The position numbers and the translations under genes are program-made. 23,406 bases of DNA, from NCBI GenBank assembly GCA_902783765.1, contig CACZSB010000053.1, positions 1 to 23,406 on the forward strand, given 5' to 3'. Position 1 is the first letter of the stretch, and each line of letters begins with the position of its first letter. Positions 1-7,772 of this stretch are shown piece by piece. Source of the DNA: an uncultured Lachnospiraceae bacterium (lineage in GTDB: Bacteria > Bacillota > Clostridia > Lachnospirales > Lachnospiraceae). Under the pieces are notes generated by a model. That model saw only the letters and a program-made list of their open reading frames with translations, was not told where the DNA came from and did no database searches.

Positions 1-291
1 GACAAAAAGCGTTTAAAGCCCGCAGAATCCGGCCTGCCCGAATCGGCCCTGTCTCAGCTGCCCTGGTATGCCAAGCGCAACAAGCTGCCCATCGTCAAGG
101 CCAAGATCGGTCCCCAGATCATGTCCCTGATCTGCGAGCAGAAGGTTTTTGAGATCATCCCCGTGAAGAAGGAATGCAAGGTGGCCCTCAGCGGCATCTA
201 TATTGCGGAGCTTAAATCCGTCCGGGGGGGGAAGATCCCGGAGCCGGAACCCAAAAAGACTTTCTTCCAAAAGCTGTTTAAGCGCAAATAA
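1..291 (+). CDS. C-terminal part of an unrecognised protein
   Basis: Frame 1 is open from the first base to a TAA at 289-291, giving 96 residues with no start in the window, so this is the 3' end of a longer gene. The visible part has a Pro- and Lys-rich beginning, a hydrophobic beta-like middle (around residues 40-75) and a strongly basic end (KKTFFQKLFKRK). Codon choice is GC-rich and like that of the neighbours, and an intrinsic terminator follows 7 nt after the stop, which supports the plus-strand reading over the 85-codon opposite-strand frame. I do not recognise the family, and no function is proposed. Confidence 0.7.
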   Translation, partial: DKKRLKPAESGLPESALSQLPWYAKRNKLPIVKAKIGPQIMSLICEQKVFEIIPVKKECKVALSGIYIAELKSVRGGKIPEPEPKKTFFQKLFKRK

Positions 292-297
292 TTTGAA

Positions 298-321
298 GGC
301 GACCCGGGAAGGTCGCCTTTT
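298..321 (+). terminator. Intrinsic terminator after the first gene
   Basis: A perfect 7-bp stem GGCGACC/GGTCGCC with a 6-nt loop is followed on the plus strand by TTTTGATTTCCTTTT. It lies between the convergent first gene and ddl. On the minus strand the tract after the stem is only weakly T-rich, so it mainly serves the plus strand but may help end ddl transcripts. Confidence 0.8.
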
Positions 322-346
322 GATTTCCTTTTAAGTTTTATGCCGC

Positions 347-1405
347 TTAGCGCCGCATGGCCTCTTCAATCAAAGCATCCAGCAGCCGGGGCAGATCCAG
401 GCCCGCCGCTTGCCAAAGCATGGGATACATGCTGATGGCGGTAAAGCCGGGGAAGGTGTTTATCTCGTTAAAAATCACCCGGTTCGTATCCTTTTCCAAA
501 AAGAAATCCACCCGGGAAAGCCCCCAGCCCCCCACGGCACCGAAGATCCGGATGGCCTTCTCTCTTATCTCCTCTTCCTTCCCCGGTGGCAGCTGGGGAT
601 GCACATCGGTTTCGGAATCCGGATTGGAATATTTGGCTTCAAAATCGTAAAAGGCCGCCGCCGCCCGGATCTCTCCCACGCCGCTGGCCTTTACCCCTTC
701 AGGGGAAGAAAGCACGGCGCATTCCAGCTCCCGGCCGAAAATCTGCTCCTCCACCAGCACCCGGGTTCCATAGCGGGCCGCCAGTTCCAGGGCCGCCGGC
801 AGGGCTGCCCGGTCCGGAACCATGGAAACCCCCTGGGAGGAGCCCCCGTCGGAAGGCTTCACAAAAAGGGGATAGCTCAGGCTCTTTTCCACTTTGGCCA
901 CCGCCTCCTCCAGCCTGGCCAGTTCTCCGGGGGTCAGGGCCACATAGGGGGCCTGATCCACCCCGGCGGCCTGTACCAATACCTTGGTATAGATCTTATC
1001 CATGCTCACCGCCGAGGCCGCCACCCCGCAGCCCACATAGGGGATCCGGGCCAGCTCAAAAAGCCCCTGGATGGTTCCATCCTCTCCAAAGCGGCCGTGG
1101 AGCACCGGAAAGGCCACATCCACGGGCCATTTCTCCGTTTTTCCCTCTGGATGGCAGATCAGCAGGGCCTTTTCCGCTCCATCCGGCAGCAAAAAGGCCT
1201 GGAGTGAGGAGGCTTTCCAGCTTCCGTCTTCTATGGCCTGTGGCCCGGAGATCAGCAGCCAGCGCCCCTCCTTGGTGATGCCCAGGATTTTCACATTGTA
1301 TTTCGAAGGATCCAGATGTTTCAGAATCGTCTGCACGGAGATCAGGGAGATCTCATGCTCCTCGCTTTGCCCGCCGCAGATTACCAGAATATGTTTTTTG
1401 TTCAT
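347..1405 (-). CDS. ddl: D-alanine--D-alanine ligase
   Basis: This ATP-grasp enzyme joins two D-alanines to make the dipeptide used by MurF in peptidoglycan precursor synthesis in the cytoplasm. The 352-residue length is normal for Ddl. Visible family marks are GGQSEEHEIS near the N-terminus (residues 11-20), HGRFGEDGTIQGL (103-115), SMDK (134-137), the ATP-binding KPSDGGSSQGVS (183-194), the omega-loop YDFEAKY (253-259) and the metal-binding NEINTFPGFT (313-322). The Tyr in the omega-loop is typical of true D-Ala:D-Ala ligases rather than VanA-type D-Ala:D-Lac ligases (established knowledge). The ATG at 1405 has an AAGGAG site about 8 nt upstream and its own promoter. It is transcribed alone and diverges from the ABC operon; no murF is adjacent. 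Confidence 0.96.
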   Translation of the reverse strand: MNKKHILVICGGQSEEHEISLISVQTILKHLDPSKYNVKILGITKEGRWLLISGPQAIEDGSWKASSLQAFLLPDGAEKALLICHPEGKTEKWPVDVAFPVLHGRFGEDGTIQGLFELARIPYVGCGVAASAVSMDKIYTKVLVQAAGVDQAPYVALTPGELARLEEAVAKVEKSLSYPLFVKPSDGGSSQGVSMVPDRAALPAALELAARYGTRVLVEEQIFGRELECAVLSSPEGVKASGVGEIRAAAAFYDFEAKYSNPDSETDVHPQLPPGKEEEIREKAIRIFGAVGGWGLSRVDFFLEKDTNRVIFNEINTFPGFTAISMYPMLWQAAGLDLPRLLDALIEEAMRR

Positions 1406-1430
1406 ATTTGCTTCTCCTTATAACAGGGAC

Positions 1431-1460
1431 ACTATAGCACATGACAGCTCAGCCCTGCAA
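1431..1460 (-). promoter_or_regulatory. Promoter of ddl
   Basis: On the minus strand, TTGCAG (1455-1460) and TATAGT (1431-1436) are separated by 18 nt, and TG precedes the -10 as in extended -10 promoters. The expected start is about 20 nt upstream of the ddl ATG with the AAGGAG site between them. This is read from the sequence only. Confidence 0.6.
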
Positions 1461-1503
1461 GCCAAGGCGTAAGTCTCCCCCGGGGGCCAAGTGGGGGAAA
1501 TGA

Positions 1504-1531
1504 TTGATTTTTTCGAAAAAAAGTGTATAAT
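1504..1531 (+). promoter_or_regulatory. Promoter of the ABC operon
   Basis: TTGATT (1504-1509) and a perfect TATAAT (1526-1531) are 16 nt apart in an AT-rich stretch. The transcript would begin near 1538, which rules out an in-frame ATG at 1523 and supports the start at 1565. Confidence 0.65.
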
Positions 1532-1564
1532 TTGCTTGAAAAATCTTCAAAAAGGAGTCCGAAG

Positions 1565-2263
1565 ATGCTGACGGCTCAGGCCATCCACTTTTCCTACGGA
1601 AAAAACCAGTTCATCCGGGATTTGTCCCTGACAGTCCGGGATGGGGAATGTCTGGTGCTCACAGGTCCCAACGGCAGCGGGAAGTCCACGGTCTTATCTC
1701 TGCTGGCGGATGTTTTAAAACCTCAGAAAGGAGAGATTCAGCGTCAGGGCGACCTGGCCCTGATTCCCCAGGGCAACGGCCTGTTCGAGGATATGAGCGT
1801 GGAAGACAATCTCCTGTTCTTTGCCGGCCTGAAAAAGGTTACTTTGCCGGAACCCCTGCCCTTTTCCCTGGATAAGCATCGAAAAAAACGGCTCTCGGAT
1901 CTGTCCGGCGGGGAGCAGAAGCGGGTAAGCATCAGCTGTGCTCTTTTGGGAAATCCCCAGAACCTGCTTTTTGACGAGCCCTGCGCCGGGCTGGATTTGA
2001 ATTTTCAGCAGGAACTGAATCTGCTGATGCAGTATCTTAAAAGTCAGGGCCGGGCCCTGGTTTATACGGCCCACGATCCCGCAGAATACGTGCATTTTGC
2101 GGATCACATTCTTTTCTTAGGCGGCGAGAGCCCCCGGCTCTTTGCCATCACCGACTTTTTTTCCCGGCAGCTGGATTATGGCGAAGCTGCCGAAAACATA
2201 GCCGATTATTATCGCAGTCTGAGCCCGGATGCCCAGACAAAAAAGGAGGAAAACAATGAGTAA
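1565..2263 (+). CDS. ABC transporter ATP-binding protein
   Basis: This is a 232-residue nucleotide-binding subunit expected to drive the two permeases encoded downstream. It shows Walker A GPNGSGKST (residues 34-42), the Q-loop Gln at 69, the signature LSGGEQKR (113-120), Walker B LLFDEP (134-139) and the switch His at 170 (YTAHD). I chose the ATG at 1565 because AAGGAG lies 7 nt upstream and the -10 box overlaps the earlier ATG at 1523. The last 8 nt overlap the start of the next gene, which suggests coupled translation. By family knowledge, single-domain ATPases paired with ABC-2 permeases usually export drugs, lipids or polysaccharides, but the substrate cannot be read here. Confidence 0.93.
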   Translation: MLTAQAIHFSYGKNQFIRDLSLTVRDGECLVLTGPNGSGKSTVLSLLADVLKPQKGEIQRQGDLALIPQGNGLFEDMSVEDNLLFFAGLKKVTLPEPLPFSLDKHRKKRLSDLSGGEQKRVSISCALLGNPQNLLFDEPCAGLDLNFQQELNLLMQYLKSQGRALVYTAHDPAEYVHFADHILFLGGESPRLFAITDFFSRQLDYGEAAENIADYYRSLSPDAQTKKEENNE

Positions 2264-3836
2264 TTACGATCCCGTCACCGGAGAAGCCTTAACGGAGGAG
2301 GCCCTTTTGAAGGTCAATCCCAATCCGGACTCCGGCAAGAAGAAAAGCAAACTGCCCCTGATGCTGGGCCTGGGCCTGGGAGCCGTGCTGCTGGTGGTGC
2401 TGCTGGTGGTGCTGCTTGGCAATCTGCTGGGCTCACCGGTGAAAAAGCTGCAGAAGGGTCTGTCCAAAACCGTTTCCAGCCTTTCCGCTTCGGACACCGC
2501 CAAGGTGCTGGATTCCACCCTTCAGGGGGGCAGCGTAAGCCTTAAGCTGGATCTGTCCAAGGCCGAGGAACTGATGGAGATGATGTCTGGCTATCCCCAG
2601 AAGCTGGATGCCAAGGTGGACCTGACCGCCTTCTTTAAGAAGGACGGCAGCGCCATTTCCCTGGATGCCAAGCTTGATGACAAGTCCCTGATGGATCTGA
2701 TGCTTATCGGCACGGATTCGGATCTGGCGGTTTCCAGTACGGCCCTGTTCTCCAAGACCAATTATGGAGTCAACCTGAAAAACATGGCCAAGAACCTGCC
2801 CAATTCCGTTTTTAATCCGGAAAATGACAGCCGCTATGCCATCCCCCAGGAGCTGTATGATTATCTTTTGAGCTACAACAAAGCGGACTACGAGAAGATC
2901 GAGAAGGAAGGCAAGGCTGTGCTGGAACAGCTTTATGCCAAGTTCTTTACCGCCCTGGAAAAACACGGCAAGGTGAGCAAGGGTTCCGAAAAGGTCAGCC
3001 TGGCCGGCAAGGAGTACAACACCACCAAGATCTCCGTGGAGCTGGACGCCAAAGCCCTTAAGAAGGTGGGCCAGGATATGGTGGAATACCTTCGCAAGGA
3101 CAAGGATGTCAGCCAGCTGATCAGCGACTGGGGCAAGCAGATGGAAAATGTGGTTCAGATGAACGGGGGAGGTTCCTTCGATCTGAAGGAGCAGTTCTAT
3201 GACAGCCTGGATGATCTTAAGGAGCAGATCGAGGATTGGGAGGCGGAGGATGATATCTCCCTGACCATCAGCGGTTTCTTAAAAGGAGATACCCTGGTCC
3301 AGCTTCAGTTGGATGCCAAGGAGGACGGTGATAAAAATACCATCCGCTTCACCCTGGGCCCCGATCCCAAGAATCCCCAGGAGATCACCTTCTATACCAA
3401 GGATGAATACGGCAAGAGCAGCATTACCTATTTGGTAGGCACCGACACCAATGCCCTCTATGAAGCCACCATCACGGCCAAGACCGGCAGCAATACCCTG
3501 GGCAAGGCCAAGATCAGCTGGGACAAGAAGGAAGGAGAATTCCGGGTCAAGCTGGAGGTTATGGGCCAGGAGGCCAGCCTCACCGCCCTGGTGAAAAAGG
3601 ACGGAAAGACCTGGACCATCGAGCCCCAGAAGCTGGTGGATTTCAACAATAACAGCCTGTCCCTGAAGTGGCTGAGCTTCACCATCAAGGAATCCGACAG
3701 CTTCCCCTCTCTTAACAAATATACGGATTTGCTGACCCTTAAGGAAGAGGAAATGGATGAGCTGTTGGAGGATTTCTCCAAAACTCTTCAGGAGCTGAAC
3801 CCCGATTCCTGGCTTCCCCGGGGCTACGGCTACTAA
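2256..3836 (+). CDS. Membrane-anchored extracellular protein of the ABC operon
   Basis: This 526-residue protein has a short cytoplasmic N-terminus, a Lys-rich stretch (28-32), one very hydrophobic segment (about 34-59) and a large, charged, mostly outside domain. The outside part alternates beta-like strands (for example VSLKLDLS, LDAKVDLTAFFKKDG and a similar LTALVKKDGKTW near 440) with acidic helices, and ends in an Asp/Glu-rich helix. There is no lipobox. The ATG at 2256 has AAGGAGG upstream and overlaps the ATPase stop as ATGAGTAA, so the earlier in-frame ATG at 2229 is not needed. I cannot assign a family with certainty; the alternating pattern is compatible with a LolA/LppX-like lipid-carrier fold or with DUF6583-type proteins. 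Its position between ATPase and permeases suggests it is a dedicated partner of the exporter. Confidence 0.8.
   Translation: MSNYDPVTGEALTEEALLKVNPNPDSGKKKSKLPLMLGLGLGAVLLVVLLVVLLGNLLGSPVKKLQKGLSKTVSSLSASDTAKVLDSTLQGGSVSLKLDLSKAEELMEMMSGYPQKLDAKVDLTAFFKKDGSAISLDAKLDDKSLMDLMLIGTDSDLAVSSTALFSKTNYGVNLKNMAKNLPNSVFNPENDSRYAIPQELYDYLLSYNKADYEKIEKEGKAVLEQLYAKFFTALEKHGKVSKGSEKVSLAGKEYNTTKISVELDAKALKKVGQDMVEYLRKDKDVSQLISDWGKQMENVVQMNGGGSFDLKEQFYDSLDDLKEQIEDWEAEDDISLTISGFLKGDTLVQLQLDAKEDGDKNTIRFTLGPDPKNPQEITFYTKDEYGKSSITYLVGTDTNALYEATITAKTGSNTLGKAKISWDKKEGEFRVKLEVMGQEASLTALVKKDGKTWTIEPQKLVDFNNNSLSLKWLSFTIKESDSFPSLNKYTDLLTLKEEEMDELLEDFSKTLQELNPDSWLPRGYGY
2388..2416 (+). repeat. 12-bp tandem repeat in the transmembrane codons
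   Basis: The unit CTGCTGGTGGTG occurs twice in full and then begins again (about 2.4 copies), coding LLVVLLVVLL inside the single membrane segment. Gain or loss of a unit would change the segment by four residues without shifting the frame. Confidence 0.8.
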
Positions 3837-3845
3837 GACCGATTC

Positions 3846-5048
3846 ATGAAACAGGCTCTGCTGAAACGAGATGCTGAGCTGTTTAAGCGCGGGCTGCTTC
3901 CCGCGCTTTTCTTCAGTGTGCTGCTGGCCCTGCTGCTGGGACTCATTGCCTTTTCCCTTTCCCGGGGGGCAGGGAATGAACCGCCGATTCAGGTGGCCGT
4001 GGTGGATGAAGAAGGGGGGCTGATAAGCCGTTTTGCCATCAATCTGGTAAGCAATCAGGATTATATCGCCTCCCTGGCTCAGATGGATCGGGTCAGCGCC
4101 GACAAGGCCCGAGAGGGCTTTGAATCCGGCTTATTTCAGGCCATCATCTACCTGCCCGATGGCTACACCGATGCCATTCGCCACGGCAATAGCGGAGAGG
4201 CCAAAATTGTCCTCTCCCGCTCTGTGGCCGCCGCCCGGGATCTGGTGACTGTGCTGGCCGATTTCGGGGAGCGCCTTTTGGCCGCAGGCCAGCATGGCTT
4301 TTTTACCGGAGAATCCCTGGCCCGGGCCCAAGGGCTTTCCGATGAGGCCTATCAGCGCTATGTCAATGAAAGCAACCGTCTTCTTCTGGATCTGGCTGTG
4401 AATCTTCATGACAAGGGAACCCTGGACACCCTGACCGCCTACAGCGGCACGGGGCTGGGGACCGCCGCCTGGTGGGCCCTGATTTGGCTCAGCTTCTTCT
4501 TCCTGATTTGCGGCCTGTTCTTTATCCAGCTTTACACAGAAGACAATCGCCGGGCTCTGCTGGGCCGGCTTTTTAGCCTCGGCATGGGCGTGACGGATTA
4601 TACCAGGGGAAAGATACTCTTTCCCTTTCTATTCCGCATCCCGCTGCTGGCGCTGGCCCTGGGGGGGCTGTCTTTTCTGCTGCCCCTGAAGCTCACGCTT
4701 TTGTCTCTGATTCTGGCCCTGGCGGGACTGCTTCTTTCTTCCGCCCTGATTGCCTTGACAGCCATCGCCCTGGCTTCCCGCCGGGGCTGGCCCGGCCTGG
4801 TTCTGGGATTGCTGATTCTGAATCTCTTTCTGCTGGGAGGGCTGCTGCCCCGGGCTCTGCTGCCCCAGTCCCTAGCTGCTTTGGGGGATTATCTGCCCCT
4901 GGGCGCCTTGAGCGAGTACTTCCGGGCCCTGCTGGGGGGGGCGGTCCGGCCTTGGCAGCTTTTACCGGCGCCCCTGTATACCGGGGCCCTGGCCCTGGGG
5001 GCGGCCCTGCATTGTAAAAACATGCCCCAGGGAGGAAATGAATCATGA
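3846..5048 (+). CDS. ABC-2 type permease with large external loop
   Basis: The 400-residue protein has the classic ABC-2 layout: one N-terminal membrane helix (about 17-38), an external domain of about 165 residues (42-205), then five helices (about 207-230, 257-281, 284-310, 316-335 and 374-390). The external domain begins IQVAVVDEEGG, a motif common in this superfamily (family knowledge). It should form the membrane channel with the next gene product, powered by the ATPase at 1565. The ATG lies 9 nt after the preceding stop and lacks a clear Shine-Dalgarno sequence, so translation probably depends on reinitiation. Its TGA overlaps the next ATG by 4 nt. Confidence 0.87.
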   Translation: MKQALLKRDAELFKRGLLPALFFSVLLALLLGLIAFSLSRGAGNEPPIQVAVVDEEGGLISRFAINLVSNQDYIASLAQMDRVSADKAREGFESGLFQAIIYLPDGYTDAIRHGNSGEAKIVLSRSVAAARDLVTVLADFGERLLAAGQHGFFTGESLARAQGLSDEAYQRYVNESNRLLLDLAVNLHDKGTLDTLTAYSGTGLGTAAWWALIWLSFFFLICGLFFIQLYTEDNRRALLGRLFSLGMGVTDYTRGKILFPFLFRIPLLALALGGLSFLLPLKLTLLSLILALAGLLLSSALIALTAIALASRRGWPGLVLGLLILNLFLLGGLLPRALLPQSLAALGDYLPLGALSEYFRALLGGAVRPWQLLPAPLYTGALALGAALHCKNMPQGGNES

Positions 5049-6037
5049 AATCCGTGTTTTTTGCCCTGAAAAAGAGCCTACGCGCCCCTGTGTATCTGCT
5101 CTTTCTGCTGCTGATTCTCACTGTCCCGCCCCTGTTTTATGCTTTGGGCCGGGAGAGCAGCATGCCCCGGGGCGGCTTTGCCATAGAGGATAACCAGGAT
5201 CCGGAGGCGGCCCGGATGGGTGCCTTTCTTCGGGAGGCGGATCTGGTGGAGATGCCGGACCGGGACAGCCTTTATGAAGCGGTGGCCCGGGGGGAAATCG
5301 ATGCCGGCACCGTGATTCCGGGGGATCTTTCCCTGCGCCTGGCCCGGGGAGAATACCAGGCTTGTCTGGAGTTTATTTCCGCCCCGGATTCTGCTTTCCC
5401 CGATTTATGGAAGGAGGAGGCGGTTTCCGCCCTGTTGGCTGTTTATACCCCTTATATTGCCGCCTCCCTTCTGGAAGCGGAAGGGGTGGACCCCGCCCTG
5501 GTTTTTGAGGATTACTGGGCTCGGATGGATAAGGGCATGCTTTTCCATTTCGAAATAACGGAGGCAGATGGCGCAGCCCCGGAAGAGGGCGCCCGCAGTC
5601 GGCGCTTCTTTCTATTTGCCATATCCATGCTGCTCTTTTTGGCTTCCTGGTTTGCCCTGGCTGCCCCGGCCGGAGAAAGCTATCGAATGATGAAAGAACG
5701 GATCGGCCGGAAACAGGCCCTTCGGAATCTTTTTCTGCCCCTTTTGGGCGTCCGGGCCCTGGGCCTCTGGCTGGCCTGCGGCGCCGCCTGCGCTTTAAGC
5801 GGCTGCCACCAATGGGGCAGACTAAGTGTTTATTGGCTGGCCCTTCTTCTGCTGTCGGCCCTGCTGGCTCTATCCCCGGGCCAAAGCTGGAAAACAATCC
5901 TGATTTATCTTATGGCGCTGCTGTCCCTGGCCCTGATGCCCCTTTTTGCAGACCTGTCTTTGCTGGTTCCGCTGCTGTCTGGCCTACGAAAGCTTCTGCC
6001 GCCTCTGTGGCCCTTCCTGCTGGCCGGCCTCCTGTAA
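5045..6037 (+). CDS. Second ABC-2 type permease subunit
   Basis: This 330-residue protein repeats the plan of its neighbour: a first helix at about 14-33, an external domain at 36-186, and further helices at about 188-206, 228-250, 258-276, 283-302 and 305-330. The external part starts FAIEDNQDPEA and contains DRDSLYEAVARGEIDAG, the usual 'low-value' substrate-independent ABC-2 pattern in which a short new pseudo-ligand domain follows helix 1. GGAGG precedes the ATG, which overlaps the previous stop as ATGA. The chain ends right at the last helix. It most likely forms a heterodimer with the 3846-5048 product. It is the last gene of the operon. Confidence 0.82.
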   Translation: MKSVFFALKKSLRAPVYLLFLLLILTVPPLFYALGRESSMPRGGFAIEDNQDPEAARMGAFLREADLVEMPDRDSLYEAVARGEIDAGTVIPGDLSLRLARGEYQACLEFISAPDSAFPDLWKEEAVSALLAVYTPYIAASLLEAEGVDPALVFEDYWARMDKGMLFHFEITEADGAAPEEGARSRRFFLFAISMLLFLASWFALAAPAGESYRMMKERIGRKQALRNLFLPLLGVRALGLWLACGAACALSGCHQWGRLSVYWLALLLLSALLALSPGQSWKTILIYLMALLSLALMPLFADLSLLVPLLSGLRKLLPPLWPFLLAGLL

Positions 6038-6048
6038 AGAAATGACAT

Positions 6049-6086
6049 AAAAAAAGTAGGTGACAGGTCCCAGTAACCTATCACCT
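6049..6086 (-). terminator. Intrinsic terminator for leftward transcripts
   Basis: The arms 6058-6068 and 6076-6086 form an 11-bp stem with one mismatch and a 7-nt loop. Read on the minus strand it is followed by AC and seven T residues (6049-6055), so it fits as the end of the proS transcript, leaving a 3' UTR of about 180 nt. On the plus strand no T run follows, but the hairpin may still protect the 3' end of the ABC operon mRNA. Confidence 0.65.
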
Positions 6087-6147
6087 TGAATTATAATGAA
6101 GAAGGAGGGTGTCACCTTTCGGTAACGTTAATTATGAAAAACTCTCT

Positions 6148-6250
6148 GCTGTCCCAATCATACAAGGGGGAAATGTTATTTTTATTGGCTATTCGTAAAA
6201 TCTTTTCGTATATTTTATGAAAAAAATGTGAACATCCCCCAAGGGACAGC
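6148..6250. repeat. Imperfect long inverted repeat in the convergent spacer
   Basis: GCTGTCCC (6148-6155) pairs with GGGACAGC (6243-6250), and inside it GGGGG (6166-6170) plus ATGTT (6173-6177) pair with AACAT plus CCCCC (6231-6240). The roughly 53-nt centre is very AT-rich and unlike the coding DNA around it. Together with the GGTGACA-type palindromes at 6058-6116 this resembles a worn REP- or MITE-like element; on the minus strand the outer stem is followed by TTTTT, so it may also act as a first terminator after proS. No transposase gene is present. Confidence 0.5.
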
Positions 6251-6262
6251 CTTTCCTCCTTT

Positions 6263-7702
6263 TTAGTAAGCCTTCCCCCAAATCACCAGCTTTTGAGCCG
6301 GCCGGCCACAGCAGACGCATTGCTCACCCAGCAGCTTGGCTCCAAAGGGCATACAGCGGGAGGTGGCGGTGGTATCTTCTTTAATCTTCAGCTCGCAGGC
6401 CTGGTCCCCGCACCAGTCCGCCTTCACAAAGCCGGGCTTTTCGCCGATGGTCTTTTTAAAGGCCTCATAATCCCGGGCTTCATAAATATGGCTTTCCAGA
6501 TGGGCCTTGGCCTTTTCATACAGGGCCTTCTGTTCCGCTTCCAGGGCAGCCAAAACGGCCTCCGTCAGCTGGTTTAAGGGCACCATCTGCTTTTCCCGAT
6601 TATCCCGGCGCACGATCACCGCCTGACCGGCTTCAATATCCTTAGGGCCGATTTCCACCCGAAGAGGGATGCCCCGCATTTCCTGCTCGCTGTATTTCCA
6701 GCCGGGGTTTTTATCGGAGTCATCCACCTTCACACGGATCCCGGCCGCCGCCAGTTCATCCTTCAGGGCTCCGGCCTTCTCCAACACCCCTTCCTTATGC
6801 TGGGCGATGGGCATTACCATCACCTGGATGGGGGCAATACGAGGAGGCAGTACCAGGCCGGAATCGTCCCCGTGCACCATAATCAGGGCGCCGATGATTC
6901 GGGTGCTCATGCCCCAGGAGGTTTGATGCACATAGCGCAGGGCGTTTTCCTTATCTGAGAACTGGATGCCAAAGGCTTTGGCAAAGCCGTCCCCGAAGTT
7001 ATGGCTGGTACCGGACTGGAGGGCCTTTCCGTCGTGCATCATGGCTTCGATGGTATAGGTCTGCTCCGCGCCGGCAAATTTTTCCTTATCCGTTTTTCTT
7101 CCCTTGATTACGGGAATGGCCAGCACCTCTTCGCAGAAATCCGCGTACACATTCAGCATCTGAATGGTCCGTTCCTCTGCTTCCTGGGCCGTGGCGTGGA
7201 CCGTATGGCCCTCCTGCCACCAAAATTCCGTGGTTCTGAGGAAGGGCCGGGTGGTCTTTTCCCAGCGCACCACAGAGCACCACTGGTTGTAGCATTTGGG
7301 CAGATCCCGGTAGGATTCCACAATATCCTTATATAATTCGCAGAACAGGGTCTCGGAGGTGGGCCGGATACACAGGCGCTCCGGCAAAGTCTCGCCGCCT
7401 CCCTGGGTGACCCAGGCCACCTCGGGGGCAAAGCCCGCCACATGATCCTTTTCCTTCTGGAGCAGGCTTTCGGGAATAAACATGGGCATGGCCACATTTT
7501 CCACCCCGGTGGCCTTAAAACGGGCATCCAGCTCATGCATGATATTTTCCCAAATGGCATAGCCTGCGGGCTTTAAGATGGTGCAGCCCTTCACCTTGGA
7601 ATAGGCCACCAGCTCCGCCTTCACCACCACGTCGGTATACCACTGGGCGAAATCCTCCTCCATGGAGGTGATTGCTTCCACTAATTTCTTCTTTTCTGCC
7701 AT
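6263..7702 (-). CDS. proS: Proline--tRNA ligase, eukaryote/archaeal-type (ProS type 3)
   Basis: This class II synthetase charges tRNA-Pro with proline. The 479-residue length and the lack of the bacterial editing insertion place it in the short type 3 group (family knowledge). Motifs visible are RPTSETLFCELY (113-124), motif 2 around VVRWEKTTRPFLRTTEF (144-160) with EGHTVHA (164-170), the proline/adenylate region GTSHNFGDGF (231-240), the motif 3 region GLVLPPRIAP (282-291), an anticodon-binding domain (about 290-385) and a C-terminal zinc-type domain with Cys431, Cys436, Cys462, Cys464 and Cys465. The ATG has AAAGGAG 7-8 nt upstream. Only about 70 nt separate it from the gene upstream, leaving no space for a T-box leader, so it is probably read from the upstream promoter at 8158-8186. 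Confidence 0.96.
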   Translation of the reverse strand: MAEKKKLVEAITSMEEDFAQWYTDVVVKAELVAYSKVKGCTILKPAGYAIWENIMHELDARFKATGVENVAMPMFIPESLLQKEKDHVAGFAPEVAWVTQGGGETLPERLCIRPTSETLFCELYKDIVESYRDLPKCYNQWCSVVRWEKTTRPFLRTTEFWWQEGHTVHATAQEAEERTIQMLNVYADFCEEVLAIPVIKGRKTDKEKFAGAEQTYTIEAMMHDGKALQSGTSHNFGDGFAKAFGIQFSDKENALRYVHQTSWGMSTRIIGALIMVHGDDSGLVLPPRIAPIQVMVMPIAQHKEGVLEKAGALKDELAAAGIRVKVDDSDKNPGWKYSEQEMRGIPLRVEIGPKDIEAGQAVIVRRDNREKQMVPLNQLTEAVLAALEAEQKALYEKAKAHLESHIYEARDYEAFKKTIGEKPGFVKADWCGDQACELKIKEDTTATSRCMPFGAKLLGEQCVCCGRPAQKLVIWGKAY

Positions 7703-7725
7703 AATGCTTCTCCTTTAATATACAG

Positions 7726-7746
7726 AGGGCGACCTATGGCCGCCCT
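7726..7746 (-). other. Hairpin in the leader of proS
   Basis: A 9-bp stem with a 3-nt loop (AGGGCGGCC/GGTCGCCCT on the minus strand, one G-U pair) lies just before the proS ribosome binding site. No T run follows in either direction, so it is not a standard terminator; it may reduce read-through or affect mRNA stability. Confidence 0.45.
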
Positions 7747-7772
7747 GTAAAAAGCTGATGGATTTTTCTGCC

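Noticed and set aside
13..270. 85-codon minus-strand frame over the first gene
   Set aside because: The plus-strand frame runs from the window edge to a stop followed by an intrinsic terminator, which fits a real gene end better.
410..1207. 265-codon open frame on the plus strand over ddl
   Set aside because: It is antisense to a complete ddl with all motifs; the translation is low in structure, rich in His/Gly/Gln, and has no ribosome binding site.
347..1405. VanA/VanG-like resistance ligase
   Set aside because: The omega-loop has Tyr in YDFEAKY, typical of housekeeping D-Ala:D-Ala ligases, and no vanH/vanX/vanT/vanXY-like gene is near.
6134..6220. 28-residue frame in the convergent spacer (starts MKNSLLSQSY)
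   Set aside because: There is no ribosome binding site at normal distance, and it lies within the inverted repeat structure.
7703..7772. T-box leader for proS
   Set aside because: Only 70 nt are available; I see no specifier loop, no T-box sequence and no terminator/antiterminator pair.
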